The notes below the pieces were generated by a model. It did not search any database. It was not told the DNA's origin and saw only the letters and a program-made list of their open reading frames with translations. A program made the position numbers and the translations under genes. Positions 10,682-22,500 of a stretch of DNA of 64,000 nt are shown here, piece by piece; position 1 is the stretch's first letter, and every line of letters starts with the position of its first letter. Origin of the DNA: Boswellia sacra (lineage: Eukaryota; Streptophyta; Magnoliopsida; Sapindales; Burseraceae); contig SNVD02014932.1 in NCBI GenBank assembly GCA_013180625.2, positions 32,550 to 96,549 on the forward strand, in the 5' to 3' direction.

Positions 10682-12834
10682 ATGGCTTCTCGAACTGGTT
10701 CCCTGAATAATGGTCAAGCAAATGAATTCAGTAATCAAGCAACATCTTTCAAATCTAAGAGAAAGAAGCCTCAAGTTTCGGTAGTGTGGGATCATTTCAA
10801 AAAAATTAGTGGGAATAGATGTGTGTGCAACTATTATGGGAAAAGTTTTGCTTCAGACAGTAAAATGCATGGCACAACTAACTTGTGGAAGCATTTGAAT
10901 GTGTGCCCCAAATATGTTTTGAGTGAACAACATGCAGAGAAGGATGAGAAACAAAAAGTTCTTTTTTTTGGTGGGAAAAATTTAGAGAGTTGGACGTCAA
11001 GCAATCTTGTGTCTATTGGATTTGAGAAAGAAGCAATTACGAGAGCACTTGTGGAGATGGTAATTATAGATGATCTGCCATTTCGATTTGTTAAGAATAA
11101 AGGATTTCGTCATCTTATGCGGGTAGCTTATCCAAAATTTGAAGTTTCCTCACAAAGAACAGTTGCAAGAGACATTTTGAAGCTTTATTTAAGTGAGAAA
11201 GAAGCTTTGAAGAATTATTTCAAGGCATACAAGGTTAGGGTTTCTCTCACTACTGACATTTGGACATCCATTCAAAGTATGAGCTATATGGTGATCACCG
11301 CACATTTTGTTGATCATGCTAGGAAGTTGCAGCAAAGAATTTTGTGTTTTTCTCAAGTTACTAATCATAGAGGGGAAACAATTGGAAGAATTATTGAGGG
11401 TTGTTTGAACGCTTGGAGTTTGGAGAATATCTTCACTATTACAGTTGATAATGCAAGTGCAAATGAAACAGCTATCAACTATTTGAAGAAGAAATTAATA
11501 AAGAATTGGAAAAGTAGAGGGATGATTCTAGAAGGGAAGTACTTACATGTGCGTTGTTCTGCACATATTTTTAACTTGATTGTAGGTGAGGGTTTAAAAG
11601 AGCTTGATCGATCCATAGCTAGCATTTGAAATGCTGTGAGATATGTTAGATCTTCTCCTGCAAGGTTACAAAGGTTCAGAGATTGTGTAGAGCATGAAAA
11701 GATTCAATATAAAGGGAATTTTGTGTTAGATGTTCCTACAAGATGGAATGTGACTTTCTTGATGCTAGATACTCTACAATTTCAAAAAGCACTTGAGCGG
11801 TTAAAGAAGGACGACGGGCATTATCTTAATTTTTTTCTGAGGAGAAAAAGGCGAGGCCTCAAACAAATGATTGGGATAAAGCTTCTGTTTTTGTGCAATT
11901 TTTAAAGCAATTTTATGAGGTAACTCTCAAGTTCAGTTCTTCTTTAACTCCTATAGCCCATATTTTATTTCATGAGATGTGGCAACTTCAAGATTATTTA
12001 AGTGAGTTAGACCAACAAACAAATAACATTTTATGTGATATGGCAAAGAATATGAAGAAGAAGTTTGATAAATATCGGGGTTCATTGGATGGCATAAATC
12101 ACATGTTGCTCATTGCTGTTATTCTTGATCCTAGGGCTAAGTTAAAGTATCTGACTTATGCTTATAAGGTAATGTGGGGTCTTAGTAAATCTGAGGAGAA
12201 AACATCACAGATTAAAGCATTATTGTATAAATTGTACGATTTGTATGCTTCTTTTGAGAATGAGGGGGCTTCTTCAAATGAAATGGTGAGTGAAGGTTCC
12301 TCACCATCTATGTCACTTGATATTTATCAATATTAAACTTCTCAATTCCCCGCACCCAAACAACATCCACTTGAAAGGTTTCTTCAGGATGAAAAATTGG
12401 AAGGTTCATCACATGAAGTGGAGAAGTATTTGTCTAATCCAATAGTACAAGGAAAACAAGATAATTTTGAAATACTAGATTGTTGGAAGGTAAATGTGGC
12501 AAACTTCCCTGTTTTAGCAAGAATGGCAAGGGATGTATTTGCTATTCCTATCTTAACCGTGGCTTCTAAGTCTGCATTTAGTACAGGCGAACGCATTCTA
12601 GATCAATTTAGGAGCTCCCTCACTCCTAAAATGGTTGAGTCATTAATCTGCTCACAAAATCCGATTACTTATACATTATGTGATGAAATCTTCCCATTCT
12701 CAGAGTTGGACGAAAGCAAAGATGGGGATCATGTGGTGTTTGGTGAATCTGAATCTGCTGTGTCAGGAAAAATACCATTCATTAACCATTTTACTTTTAT
12801 GTTAGATCATATAGTGATTTCATTAGATTAATTT
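10682..12834 (+). pseudogene. hAT transposase with BED zinc finger, inactivated
   Basis: The reading frame starts at ATG 10682 and would encode a protein of about 700 residues. Order of domains: lysine-rich N-terminus, BED zinc finger (about residues 30-75), a DUF4413/RNase H-like catalytic core, and a C-terminal hAT dimerisation region (about 12510-12660, 'ARDVFAIP', 'FSTGERILD', 'FRSSLTPKMVESLIC'). Intact family members cut and paste hAT elements in the nucleus. The gene is broken by TGA at 11627-11629, a frame change near 11835, and TAA at 12334-12336. The BED finger reads C-N-Y-Y-G-K-S-F, where family members usually have C-x-x-C, so a zinc ligand also appears lost. TIRs and TSD lie outside the gene. 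The copy is dead but recognisable over its whole length. Confidence 0.92.
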
Positions 12835-13440
12835 ATAACTTTTGCTTTTGCATTTGTCAATGATAAAGATGTGTTTGGATCTACTATATCAACATTGGAG
12901 CGGTTGACATTGAAGCATGAATATTGTGGAGCTGGAACTTGGAGTTGGGGCTTCAAATGTGGGAGTTTGTGGAATTTGGAGTTTGCGGACAATTCAAATT
13001 CTAATATTTTGTTTTGCTTGACTGTTGTGGAGTTTGCTTCATCTCTTGGAGTTTGTCTTTGTAGTTGTTGTTTTTGTTTGTTTTTAGGAATTTTCTTTAT
13101 TTACTCATGAAATTTTATTCATGAGTTTGTGGAGTTTTTTCTCCAAATCTCACATTGTATTCATATTGTCTTCTTGGCATGTTGCTTTGAATTAATTTGT
13201 TGTCTTATTGAAACTAGAAAGATTGTTTGTGGCAACTACTGCATGCCTGTATCCTCTATTGTCTTATTGAAATTAGAACACTTCAAATGAATCCTCTATT
13301 ATTGTCTACAATTCAAACAATGCTGCATTTTCAAGCTCTTAATAACTCCACCTCTGTCAATGTTTAGACATCCTCTGTTGTCTACAATTCACTTGCCATT
13401 TGCTTCAACTTGCAAATATAAGGCCGTTATAGTTATATAT

Positions 13441-13690
13441 GATGCAAAAAGGCAAAAAAACAAAGCTAAAACAAGCAACCTGCAAAAATGCTTGACAAAA
13501 TTCGACAAAACTCAACGCACTCGATAGAGCTCGACACGACTCGACATGTAAGTGTCGAGTGTCGGATGATGCATCTGACACTCGATGTCTTCGAAAATAG
13601 ACTGATATCGAGTGACGGTTGTGAATCTAACACGACTCGACATGTAATTCTCGAGTGTCGGATGCATCATCAGTACCCGACCCGACCCAA
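13441..13690. repeat. Second, direct copy of the hAT 5' subterminal block
   Basis: From 'gatgcaaaaaggcaaaaaaa' through 'caacctgcaaaaatgcttga' to one and a half satellite units, this block matches 9501-9750 in the same orientation. TIRs are inverted, so a direct repeat near both ends is unusual and is not part of the inverted termini. It is followed by 'cccgacccgacc' and the right TIR. Confidence 0.85.
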
Positions 13691-13837
13691 CCCCATCGGT
13701 ACCCTTCAGGTAGTTAAAAAAAATACTCGAAATCGATTCTAATTTATCAAACCCGATGAATATTCGGGTATGATCGGTTATCGCCAAACCCGACCCGACC
13801 CGACCCGAATCGAAATATGCCCACCCCTAATTAAAAT

Positions 13838-14016
13838 AAAGCTCTTACTAAAAAACAAACAAACAAAAAAATTGAGGGACTTTTTAAGAAATACCAACAT
13901 TAATTTTGAAAATTTTACTAGATGTTGAAACAAATTTGATGCCAAGTATCAAATAGCCTTCATTGGTTAAATGTAGACGTCAGATTAATCATCTAGTAGC
14001 ACTTGACAATTCAACA

Positions 14017-14060
<44 letters not shown>

Positions 14061-15608
14061 CACACACATATTCTAACATAATTGATACATTTAATTCAAC
14101 CTAAATCAGGAAAATAAATATTTTATTTATTTACCTAGAACACTAATTATGTTAAAAAGAATATGTCTCATCATATTTTTCAATTTATTGTTTTATTTGT
14201 CTAATTCTAGTTTTTTAATATGTGAAATGTTATCAATTGGGTCGGATTAAATTAGATTTTAATATATTTCAAGTAATTGGATTGGATTGAATTTTATTTT
14301 TCATGTATATGATTTGATTAGATTAGATAACATTTCAAGTTTGTACTAGAAATGATTAAAAAGTTTTAATAATCCAAACTGTAATTGGATTAAACTAGAT
14401 TAGATTAGATTGTTCAGAAAGAGTATTTATTATTTAAAAGCTATGAGAATCTCTTTGTAAACTCCACTTAAATTAAAATATATTCAAAAATAGAATTTGT
14501 AAATACTTTTTAAAATAATAACAAAACTAATCGTCTTTATATATTTAATTATTATTTTTGTTAAAAGAACCCGTAGTTTATAGTTGTTATTATCAAGACA
14601 TTGTTCTTCTCCAAGATTAATAAAGCATTTCTCTAGTGTATTGTTTATCGACGGTTCAACATTTTTGGTGAGGTAATTATACATTCAAACTTTATTGTGT
14701 TTTAGGATCTTCCATTATGTATTGATTTTTTAGGGACAAAATAGTTATTTATCTTGTTTGGTTGTTTTAAACTAAATTTGATAAAGAGGTTTGGCTCCTC
14801 ACCATTTTAATGTCAATATTTTGAATATAGTTTTCCACCATTTCAAATCACTTTATAAAAATAAAATATCAATTTCAAATGTCTTTGAAATTAGGTTTTG
14901 AAGAGAAAACAAACTTAGGGGCGTGTTCAGTTGTAAGAAAGGAAAGTGAAATAAAAGAAAAAGTAGGTAGAAAGGAAAAATTGAGGGAAAGAAATGAGTT
15001 TGGGGAACATTTTCTTTTGTTTGATTTGACATTGGAATCATGAATGGAAAGGAATCACTCATAAATTAATTAAACAAAAATAGCCTTAATATTAAAATAT
15101 TTAATTTCTATTATTGAATATAAAATTTTCATTTAATTTTTATATAAATGAATAAAAAATAAATAATTATATGTTAAGCTAACAGTATAATAATATTTGT
15201 ATTAAGCCATTTATAAAATTTTTAAAAAGCATATGAAATTAGAAAAAAATAATATTGATTTTTATTATAATAAATAATTAACATTTATTCTAAATAGTTA
15301 AATTATAATTTTTCTATAAAAATAAATAATGTATATTAAATCATATTATAGTCTTATTAAATTATATTAATTTTTTAAAATAAATAAATGTTTAATTATT
15401 TATTTTAAAAAAATCTATAGAAAATGATTATCGGCCATCACATTCTTCGCCACTGATAGTTGAGGCTCAAGCATTAACGTCACCATCGATAGAATCGGGA
15501 CCATCAGTGGCCGCTTGATCCTTTCGTGCAAGTTTTATCGTCGGATAACTCTCTTTTCAGCTGCACACAGTGGGTCTAATTTCTGGATCTGCCATTAAAC
15601 TTCACTGT
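13838..15608. other. AT-rich intergenic stretch with a TA microsatellite
   Basis: A (TA)n run occupies 14020-14057. A segment at about 14100-14420 is rich in 'attggattgga' and 'gattagatt' phrases. A MITE-like start 'aggggcgtgttcagttg' lies at about 14918. Nothing else is recognisable, and no gene is supported. Confidence 0.55.
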
Positions 15609-16231
15609 CACTACAAGAATTTTGGTCTTACATGTCACTTCCCTTTATGAATTATATGTCGGTTTTAAAAATAATAGTCAAGTATGCCAAGTCAAACCCG
15701 CCTTTTTATTTATATGTCACTATCCCGTTTTCCCTAAATTACACAAAATGCCACTGATATAAATTAATCTAAATTCTCCCACTTTACCTCTTTTGGTTGA
15801 CCTAGCTGCCTCTCATCTCATCACTCCCTCTCGTCTGCTTAACTCACATTTGTAGCATCTTTGATTTCAAATATTTCATCATCTCTGAAATCTCTATTGC
15901 ATCTCATCGCTCTTTCGTTTGTTCTTCCCATGGGATTGATCATGGATTGGATTGTTCCATTTATTTTGTCTTCTCTTTTAAGATTTTGATTGAGTTTTAA
16001 ATTACAAACCCAGACTTTGATTTGAGAGAGTAAAACCCAGATTCCAATCGATCTACTCTCTAGTGTTTCATGGTTTCAATCGCTTTCACTCTAATTACCC
16101 CAAAACACAAGCCCTCTTTTTATATTTCAATTGAGTATCAAATTGAAAAGAGCACAAATAAGGAAATATGATCGAGCAGATCCAATACCAAATTCCTTCA
16201 CATTCATTGATCTATTAGAACAATGGTCAAC

Positions 16232-16511
16232 ATGGATGCCATAGACAATGTGTTCAATCCCCTTAGAGATTTTGCTAAACCCGATCATAGAGGTATTTTG
16301 CTTTTTTTTTCTATTTAAATTTTCTTAGAATTTCCATTTTTTATCTAGGGCATGTTTGAGTCTATCCTTTTTTTTTATTTGGATCAAGATTTCTTATAAT
16401 TCACAAAGGTGGCATCTCGTATGCGATCAAATTTGTGGTGATGGTTTTTGTAGGTTTCTTCATCAAGCTTATCTTCATCCAATCAACAACATCATTGCCG
16501 GATTGGTTAAG
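16232..16511 (+). pseudogene. SEC61 gamma subunit fragment (two exons and an intron)
   Basis: Exon 1 (16232-16292) reads M-D-A-I-D-N-V-F-N-P-L-R-D-F-A-K, then P-D-H-R, ending at a GTATTT donor. Exon 2 (about 16400-16511) reads F-T-K-V-A-S-R. After a small frame change it continues F-V-V-M-V-F-V-G-F-F-I-K-L-I-F-I and then P-I-N-N-I-I-A-G in another frame, ending at GTGAG. This matches plant SEC61 gamma, the ~69-residue tail-anchored subunit of the ER protein-conducting channel. Compared with the family, about ten codons between F-A-K and K-P-D are missing, and exon 2 has at least two frame changes, so no functional protein is possible. Retention of the intron shows DNA-level capture. The identity is well supported by the transmembrane segment and C-terminus. 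Confidence 0.85.
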
Positions 16512-16947
16512 GTGAGACTACTTTTTTATTTAATTGATTGCAATAAAATAAATATCATTGTCATGTTTATAATTGATAGGATGTTAAGAATCCTGTTATT
16601 ATTGAAATTCATGAATGAACTAATTAATTAATTGGTTGCTAATCACAAATGGCTTTGGACATTGCCATATTGGTTGCTGTATAATTAGACTTTGATCCAT
16701 ATTGTCTTTGATTTGGTTTTGATTCTAATTTTTATTAAGGATATGGATATACTCACCTGATTTGAACTCTTTATCTAACATTTGATTTAGATTAGCAGAA
16801 TCTTTTGATATTTAAGAAAGCTTGTGCTATGGCTTGTATGTTGAAGAAGTTGATAAATTGATTCCAAGTTTTCATTGCTAGTTTTTTGTATCCTATTGCA
16901 AGATCTTGTAGTTTATGTTGTAGTTTTTTTTATTATTATTTTATAGT

Positions 16948-17585
16948 TTGGCATCTATGCTATATTGGCAGTTATTTTACTTATTTTATCAATGGTTTGC
17001 CAAGGAGATGGAAGCCATCAAAATGAGAAGTCCAACCCATGAGACATTTTATCATGCAACAGATTTTCAGGTTTTGGGTCTTCTCTCTTTAGTTCTTTTT
17101 CTTTTTTTCACATTTTTTTTGCCCACCATTTGTTTGATTGGGGTCCTCTATAAGACCCATAGCTCTCAAACTAGAAAGAACAAGAGCAGAATGAGAATCT
17201 CCCTATTGTAGTGTTCAAAGTTAAAGAAATCATATGTTGAAATACTTTTGTTTAATTAATTATACTGAGTTCAAATTCAGAGCTAGCTAGCAAGTTCACT
17301 TAAAAGCTTATGATGTTTATCTTATTAATTCTATGCGTTTTGTACCATGCTGCATACCTTGATTATGGCTTTGATCTTTGTTGTTGTGATGGTGATGAAA
17401 TTAAGATCAAAGGAGATATGAATGTTAGCTCTCTTCGTAAGCTAAGCTCAGCATTGGGTTCGTCTATAGAGGTTTGCTTTTTTCATCCAAATTCTCATTT
17501 ATGTCATCAATTTTTATTTTTTTCCTTTTGGCATTACATTTTGGATTTGAAGTTCAAAAGAAGAAAAATTGAATCTCCTTTGTAA
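16948..17585 (+). other. Unrecognised, possibly captured exonic sequence
   Basis: Two short open stretches (16948-17211 and 17310-17585) lie between the SEC61 gamma and U2AF65 fragments. The first follows a 'ttttatag' acceptor-like site. The second has a hydrophilic, exon-like segment (G-D-E-I-K-I-K-G-D-M-N-V-S-S-L-R-K-L). I do not recognise either. Given the neighbours, they may be further captured exons, but intron or intergenic filler is equally possible. Confidence 0.25.
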
Positions 17586-18416
17586 GTGAGTATGATTAGT
17601 CCTATGATTGATAAAGAACATTCATAATATTGTTTATTGATTTTGCTTGAGATTATTATTGGCTAGTGCATCTAATGATGAGTTATATATAAAATAAAAT
17701 ACTTCACCCAAGGTTATAAAATGCAACCATGAATGAAGTGAAGTAAAAAAGAAATTGCACTACATGTATAGTACCCTTAAGAAATTAAATAGAAAAACGT
17801 TGAATAAAGTAAATAAGAAAAAATTCTGAAGTTCCTTAAATATTCAGTTTAACTATTACTGACCTAACATTAACTTTATTTTTTTTATGTTGCATCCATT
17901 TATATTTGCACATTTACTTTTATTATTAATGAAGTCATTATTTTATCCACTTTTGACTTGGTTCCTTTCTTGTTATTTTGAAGATTGTCATTGCATGCAT
18001 GAGATACATTTATGAACTATTTTTACTATTTATATCTTTATTTTTGTAATTTTTTAGCTTAAATTGATTAATAATATTTATCAAGGGCTTCTAGCTCACA
18101 TGCTCTACTCTGACCACAAAAGTGATTGTACTTAAAAATTGTCTCTTAATATCTCAAGTTTTATGTTGTTCCTGGAAGTTTCCCTTTGGAAAGATAATTT
18201 AAAAATCTCCAAATTAAGTTAATTTTGAATCACCTTCCATAATCTTACATTAAAATATTTTCAAGTCTCAATTGACACCTAATAATTTAAGTCAAGTCCC
18301 TTTATTGTGCCCCCTTTATTAAGCACCAATTAGTTTAAGTCTTTTTGCTATTCTAATTTCATTAGTAACTCTTATTCATAATAGTGTTATGATATGTACT
18401 TTCATTAACTCTACAG

Positions 18417-18486
18417 GTCAAATTCGTGGGACAACTCCAAAAATTCCTGGAATGTTCCCAAACATGTTCCCTTGGGCTACTGTTAG
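18417..18486 (+). pseudogene. U2AF65 (U2 snRNP auxiliary factor large subunit) exon fragment
   Basis: After an acceptor (CTACAG) the sequence reads Q-I-R-G-T-T-P-K-I-P-G-M-F-P-N-M-F-P-W-A and then T-V, ending at GTAG. This corresponds to the linker in plant U2AF65 just before the first RNA-recognition motif, where G-Q-I-P-G-T-T, I-P-G-M-F-P-N-M-F-P and A-T-G-Q are conserved. The intact protein binds polypyrimidine tracts during 3' splice-site selection in the nucleus. Only this one small exon is seen, without any RRM, so it is a captured fragment. The match is short but distinctive. Confidence 0.7.
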
Positions 18487-18817
18487 GTAGTTTTTCCTTT
18501 CTTTAATTTAAAGGATATAATGAGCATGTTTTCATTTTGGCATTTGTTAATTTGTGTAGATGAATTTGACCAATCTTATGCTTTATTGTTTATTTTCTAA
18601 TTGAGATGACCTTGAAACAAGTGATTGTACGTTATCACTTAAACGTAGTACGTTGGAAACTTTTGGTTTCTGTCATTGCGAAATGTCATTGTTACGTAGC
18701 TATGTTATGTAGGTGGTCCTTGTCATGTCCAGACTTTGCGAGGATAGAAGCAAAACTTTATATGCTTTTTATGGTTAATAATTAAATAGCCTCTAATATT
18801 TGTGCCTTGCCAAACAG

Positions 18818-19132
18818 AAGATGACTCTTGAGGAATATGAGAAGGTGCTAGAAGAGAAGAGTAAAGCCCTGCTGGCACTTAAGACTCAGGAAAGAAAGGT
18901 GGATACAAAGGAGTTTGAGTCCATACAGCCTCTATTCAATAAGAAAGGCAATGATGATGTCTTTATTAAATTGGTGAGTCCATTTTAGCTCCCTTGAAAA
19001 TTTATCATTCGTAAATGATCTTATGAACTTGGCGTCAATGTGTTAAGCTAATCACATCTCTGATTTGCTTTTAAGGGCTTTGAAAAAGATAAGCGGAAAG
19101 AGGCTGCTGAGAAGGAAGAGAAAGCAAAAAAA
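18818..19132 (+). pseudogene. RGGA-like RNA-binding protein (HABP4/PAI-RBP1 family) fragment, two exons
   Basis: Exon A (18818-18973) reads K-M-T-L-E-E-Y-E-K-V-L-E-E-K, then A-L-L-A-L-K-T-Q-E-R-K-V, then E-F-E-S-I-Q and N-D-D-V-F-I-K-L, ending at a GTGAGT donor. Exon B (19076-19132) follows an AG and reads G-F-E-K-D-K-R-K-E-A-A-E-K-E-E-K-A-K-K, ending at GTAATT. This is the conserved HABP4/PAI-RBP1 domain of plant RGG-box mRNA-binding proteins such as AtRGGA. The open frame is intact over both exons, but the N-terminal Stm1 part and C-terminal RGG boxes are absent. It is the best preserved of the captured fragments and could be spliced into a chimeric transcript with the SEC61 gamma and U2AF65 pieces. 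Confidence 0.82.
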
Positions 19133-19274
19133 GTAATTACTTGCTGACAACATTTGATTCTCTATTTTCCATGTGAACTGCATCTTTTGTGATTTACTTT
19201 TCTTTGATTAAATATTTCATTCACAAGCGTTGTAACATAGTCACATCTTGCACAAAGGGAGAATCACATATTTA

Positions 19275-19480
19275 ATTGTCTCGGTTTCTACGCGACATAT
19301 ATGGACCTGTCACATATTCTATACGTGTCACCTGGTCAAACCGACACAAACATATGTGTCATTCAGAAACAGACATGTATGGTAAAAATATTTGTCAATA
19401 CGTGTCGGATTGTAGCAAATATGTGTCTGCCAACAAGTGACACAAATGTAGTGTCGGTTAAAAAACGACACACAATAAAT
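19275..19480. repeat. CACTA subterminal repeat cluster
   Basis: This short interval holds many copies in both orientations of TGTCGG / CCGACA, GTGTCA and ATGTGTC motifs (for example 'aaaccgacacaaac', 'gtgtcggttaaaaaacgaca'). Such dense short repeats just inside the ends bind the TNPA-type protein in En/Spm elements. They define the right side of the element starting at 15609. Confidence 0.7.
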
Positions 19481-19590
19481 AGAACCCAAAGTGACTATTT
19501 ATTAAAAGAACCTCCAACACCTTACTACTTTTTATGTTAAAATGTTATAACTCATTTGATTATCTAAATGTCAAAATACTTGTAATGATA

Positions 19591-22500
19591 AATTATTTAA
19601 GATGGTTACACAATAACTAAATAGAATTAATGAATACCAGGTTTGATGTATGTTCATTGTATTTTTTATATTTACATTATCTGATGGATTTATCTCTAAT
19701 GTCAATATAGGCAAGTGATGTCAAATCATGTTACATATAGTGTCTATTTGTGATGATGTTAATTATTATTCATATGTTACTAATCTCAATATTCAATATA
19801 CTTCTACATGATCTTACAAGTGGTACCAAAGCTTCAGGTTATAAACTAGGACAAGATGATTTTTTTTCGAAATTGAGTATATAAAAAAGAGACTTACCAC
19901 AATGATTTTACTACTATAAATCTAGAGTTATACTAGATTTATACAAATGGGGGAGGAGGGGAGGAAAAAGAAGAAGAAATTAGAGTTATACTAGAAATAG
20001 GAGTTTTACTACTAATAGTTATAGATATAAGGAGGAGCCTTATATCGGTATCCATGGTTGACAAAAACAAAAAGCCAGTAGCTTGGGCCAATTTCTCTCG
20101 AACTATCCTCAAAACATTTTAGTGTAATCGAATTTGATGATGCATCATAAGCTTTATCCCAATTTAGGTGAACTTTTATGGTACTAGCTTATCACGAGGA
20201 GTTTGAGAGACTTACTAGAACAATTTTTGGTAGAATGTTTTATAGGACTTGAGGATAAAAATAAAATTTGATCGGAGGTGGATTCAAAAGTCACGCTCTT
20301 TATCCACCACCATTAGGACTGGCTCGACTTTTAAAGAAAGCTCAATCTCAACAAGCTGAAACTCGATTATTATCAAAAATGACATCCCTCACCTTTAGAC
20401 TCCCCATAAGCTTGGTAGCCGAAAAACATTTGAGACATATATGTCCTAAGTAGATAGATCCAAAAAGATTAAAATCCTTGACCTCAATGATGGGGCCTAA
20501 GACCACTTATCACTAAGCTCAACACTTGAGGTTATATGTGTTTATCTAAGTGGTTCAATAATTATATTTATAATCGGCATTAAAGGACTAATTCAATTAT
20601 CATGTGTTAAGCATTTTGTCTAGAAAGTGGATCTCTCGAATTAACCAATCTTCCTTATATTTCTTTCTTTTTTATTTTCTAAAGCAAAAAATTTTTGCAT
20701 CATTTAATTTGGTTCTACGTGATTATCTGGGTAATTTGACAGTTGTATTAGAATTGGTCTTTAAAGAGATAATTGAGAATAAAGGAGTATGAAAATTTTA
20801 TCATGTGTCAGTATCATATATAATGGGTGATTCCCTCAAATTGACCTATTTTATATATATTTGTTTCTTAAAAAAGAGAGAGATTAGAGAAGCCATCATA
20901 ATTCGGATGAGCCACAAGAGAAAAATTACTTTTAAAAAAGTTTTTTTTTTCTCTCTCTCTGTTTTGATCTATCCAAAACATTCTAGTTTGTCTATCCAAT
21001 TTTCTTTTTCCTAATTATTGGAGTTTTGATAAGATCCATGGACATGCAACATGATTCATGTGTCGGACTTAGTTGCTATGATCTTATTAAGCAAGAAAAA
21101 TTGTAAATGATATGACCCTTTATTCATTTAAAACATTTCTCGTTATTAGGCAAATCTATCAAATTGAAAACAAGTTATTTTTATAAATTGCTTGCAAGTT
21201 TAAGTTATTATAATTTTTTAAAAAGTTTATTCATTAAATACTTTTATTAGTGAATAGAATATTTATAACTTAAGCTTTTAACTTAAAATCGTGCTGCAAA
21301 TTAGGAAATATATTGCACTGTCAATAAAAATTTAATTTTTAACTCTGAATTTCACAACAATTATATTGGATTAGAATATTAATGGCTTTTAGTTGGTTAA
21401 AAAAATAAAATAAATTAAAAATTATAGTTCTAAAAGCCAATCATAATGGCTAAATGCCCAAGGAGACGGTTGGCCATCCTACAACTACCAGATTCTTTAA
21501 AGGAGATACAAAAATATTAGCTAATAAGCAAATTCATTACAAAGTGACGTTCTAGAGATTTTGCAGAGCTCATAAAATCATTTAAGGTGCCGAACACGCC
21601 CTTCATGCTTTTGCAATTGCTGGCATTTAGGTAAAAGTTCCAATCTTTTAAGCTTAAAAAATTAATCACCAAAAACAACTAAACAAATTGATGTTACAGA
21701 ATGCACTCAGTGATGCTAATGCAGGGATAGAACACTCACCGTTGGATGGCCCCATCAAGAGATTCCTAGGCCCATCACGGTTCTGATCCCATGATCTTGA
21801 CCGTTGGGTTTTTGTTTGAACATGTCAAAGGTAGAAAATGGTCCCCCACAAAGAGGGAAACAAAAGGCACAAGTTATTATCTCGTTTGAGAATATTTTAA
21901 GCACACCTTGACTTAATCATAGCTTCTTCTTCTTTTTTCTTTTTCTTTTTTTTTTTAATAATATAAGTGAAATATCAAATATGGCAATTAGAAAAAGGTA
22001 CCATTTTTGTACGCATGCCATGTATAATTTATCGGTATTTATGCATAAAGCTCACTCCTAGTTCTAGCACTAGCCAAATTATACAATCCCTCATAGTTTC
22101 AAAGGTCTTAAAGACCTCCCCTTCTGTAATATATTATATAAAATTTTATTTTGATGTATTTCACTATTATTTTTAACATAATCTTATCGATTCTGAGAGG
22201 ATTTTGTGAGATTTTCAAACTAAGGAACGTGAGATTTCAGAAAACCAACAAGAACCATTTTTAATGTGTGCTTCTAAATTTATAATTAAAAATATTATAA
22301 TTTTAGCATGAAATGTCATTTTATTACATTTGTATTTGCAACATATTTTGACAACACATATGGGACTTAAATCGATGTTATAAATATGGGACGATGAACA
22401 TTTTATTTTACAAAGTATGATGTTCTTTATTTAAAAAAAATTAAAAAACTAATAATAATAAAAAATTACAAAATAGATCAAAATTAAGGGTTTTATTGGA

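Larger units (their letters stand above)
9256..13829 (+). mobile_element. hAT transposon, 4574 bp, TSD ATTAAAAT
   Basis: Left terminus TAGGGGTGGGCAT and right terminus ATGCCCACCCCTA are perfect inverted repeats. The element is flanked by the 8-bp direct repeat ATTAAAAT (9248-9255 and 13830-13837), the hAT hallmark. Inside the ends are CCCGACCC-type subterminal repeats and a satellite built on 'cgagtgtcgg' / 'ccgacactcg'. The single gene is a BED-zinc-finger hAT transposase (10682-12831), broken by two nonsense codons and a frameshift, so the copy is not autonomous. About 200 bp near the left end is repeated in direct orientation near the right end. Confidence 0.93.
15609..19590 (+). mobile_element. 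CACTA-like element carrying three or more host gene fragments (Pack-CACTA)
   Basis: The left terminus CACTACAAGAA is at 15609-15619, followed by subterminal TGTCAC and ATGTCGG motifs. A matching cluster of motifs (TGTCGG, ACCGACAC, GTGTCAC) lies at about 19275-19475 and marks the right subterminal zone. The exact right terminus is not clear. The sequence 'tacttgtaatg' at 19577-19587 is a decayed candidate for TTCTTGTAGTG but lacks a matching 3-bp duplication. There is no transposase. Between the ends lie plus-strand fragments of SEC61 gamma, U2AF65 and an RGGA-like gene, each with intron-like borders, so capture was from DNA. All cargo points in the same direction. Confidence 0.65.

Noticed and set aside
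19577..19587. TACTTGTAATG as the right terminus of the Pack-CACTA element
   Set aside because: Two mismatches to TTCTTGTAGTG, and the flanking 3 bp (ATA) do not match TGT before the left end. Kept only as a weak candidate boundary.
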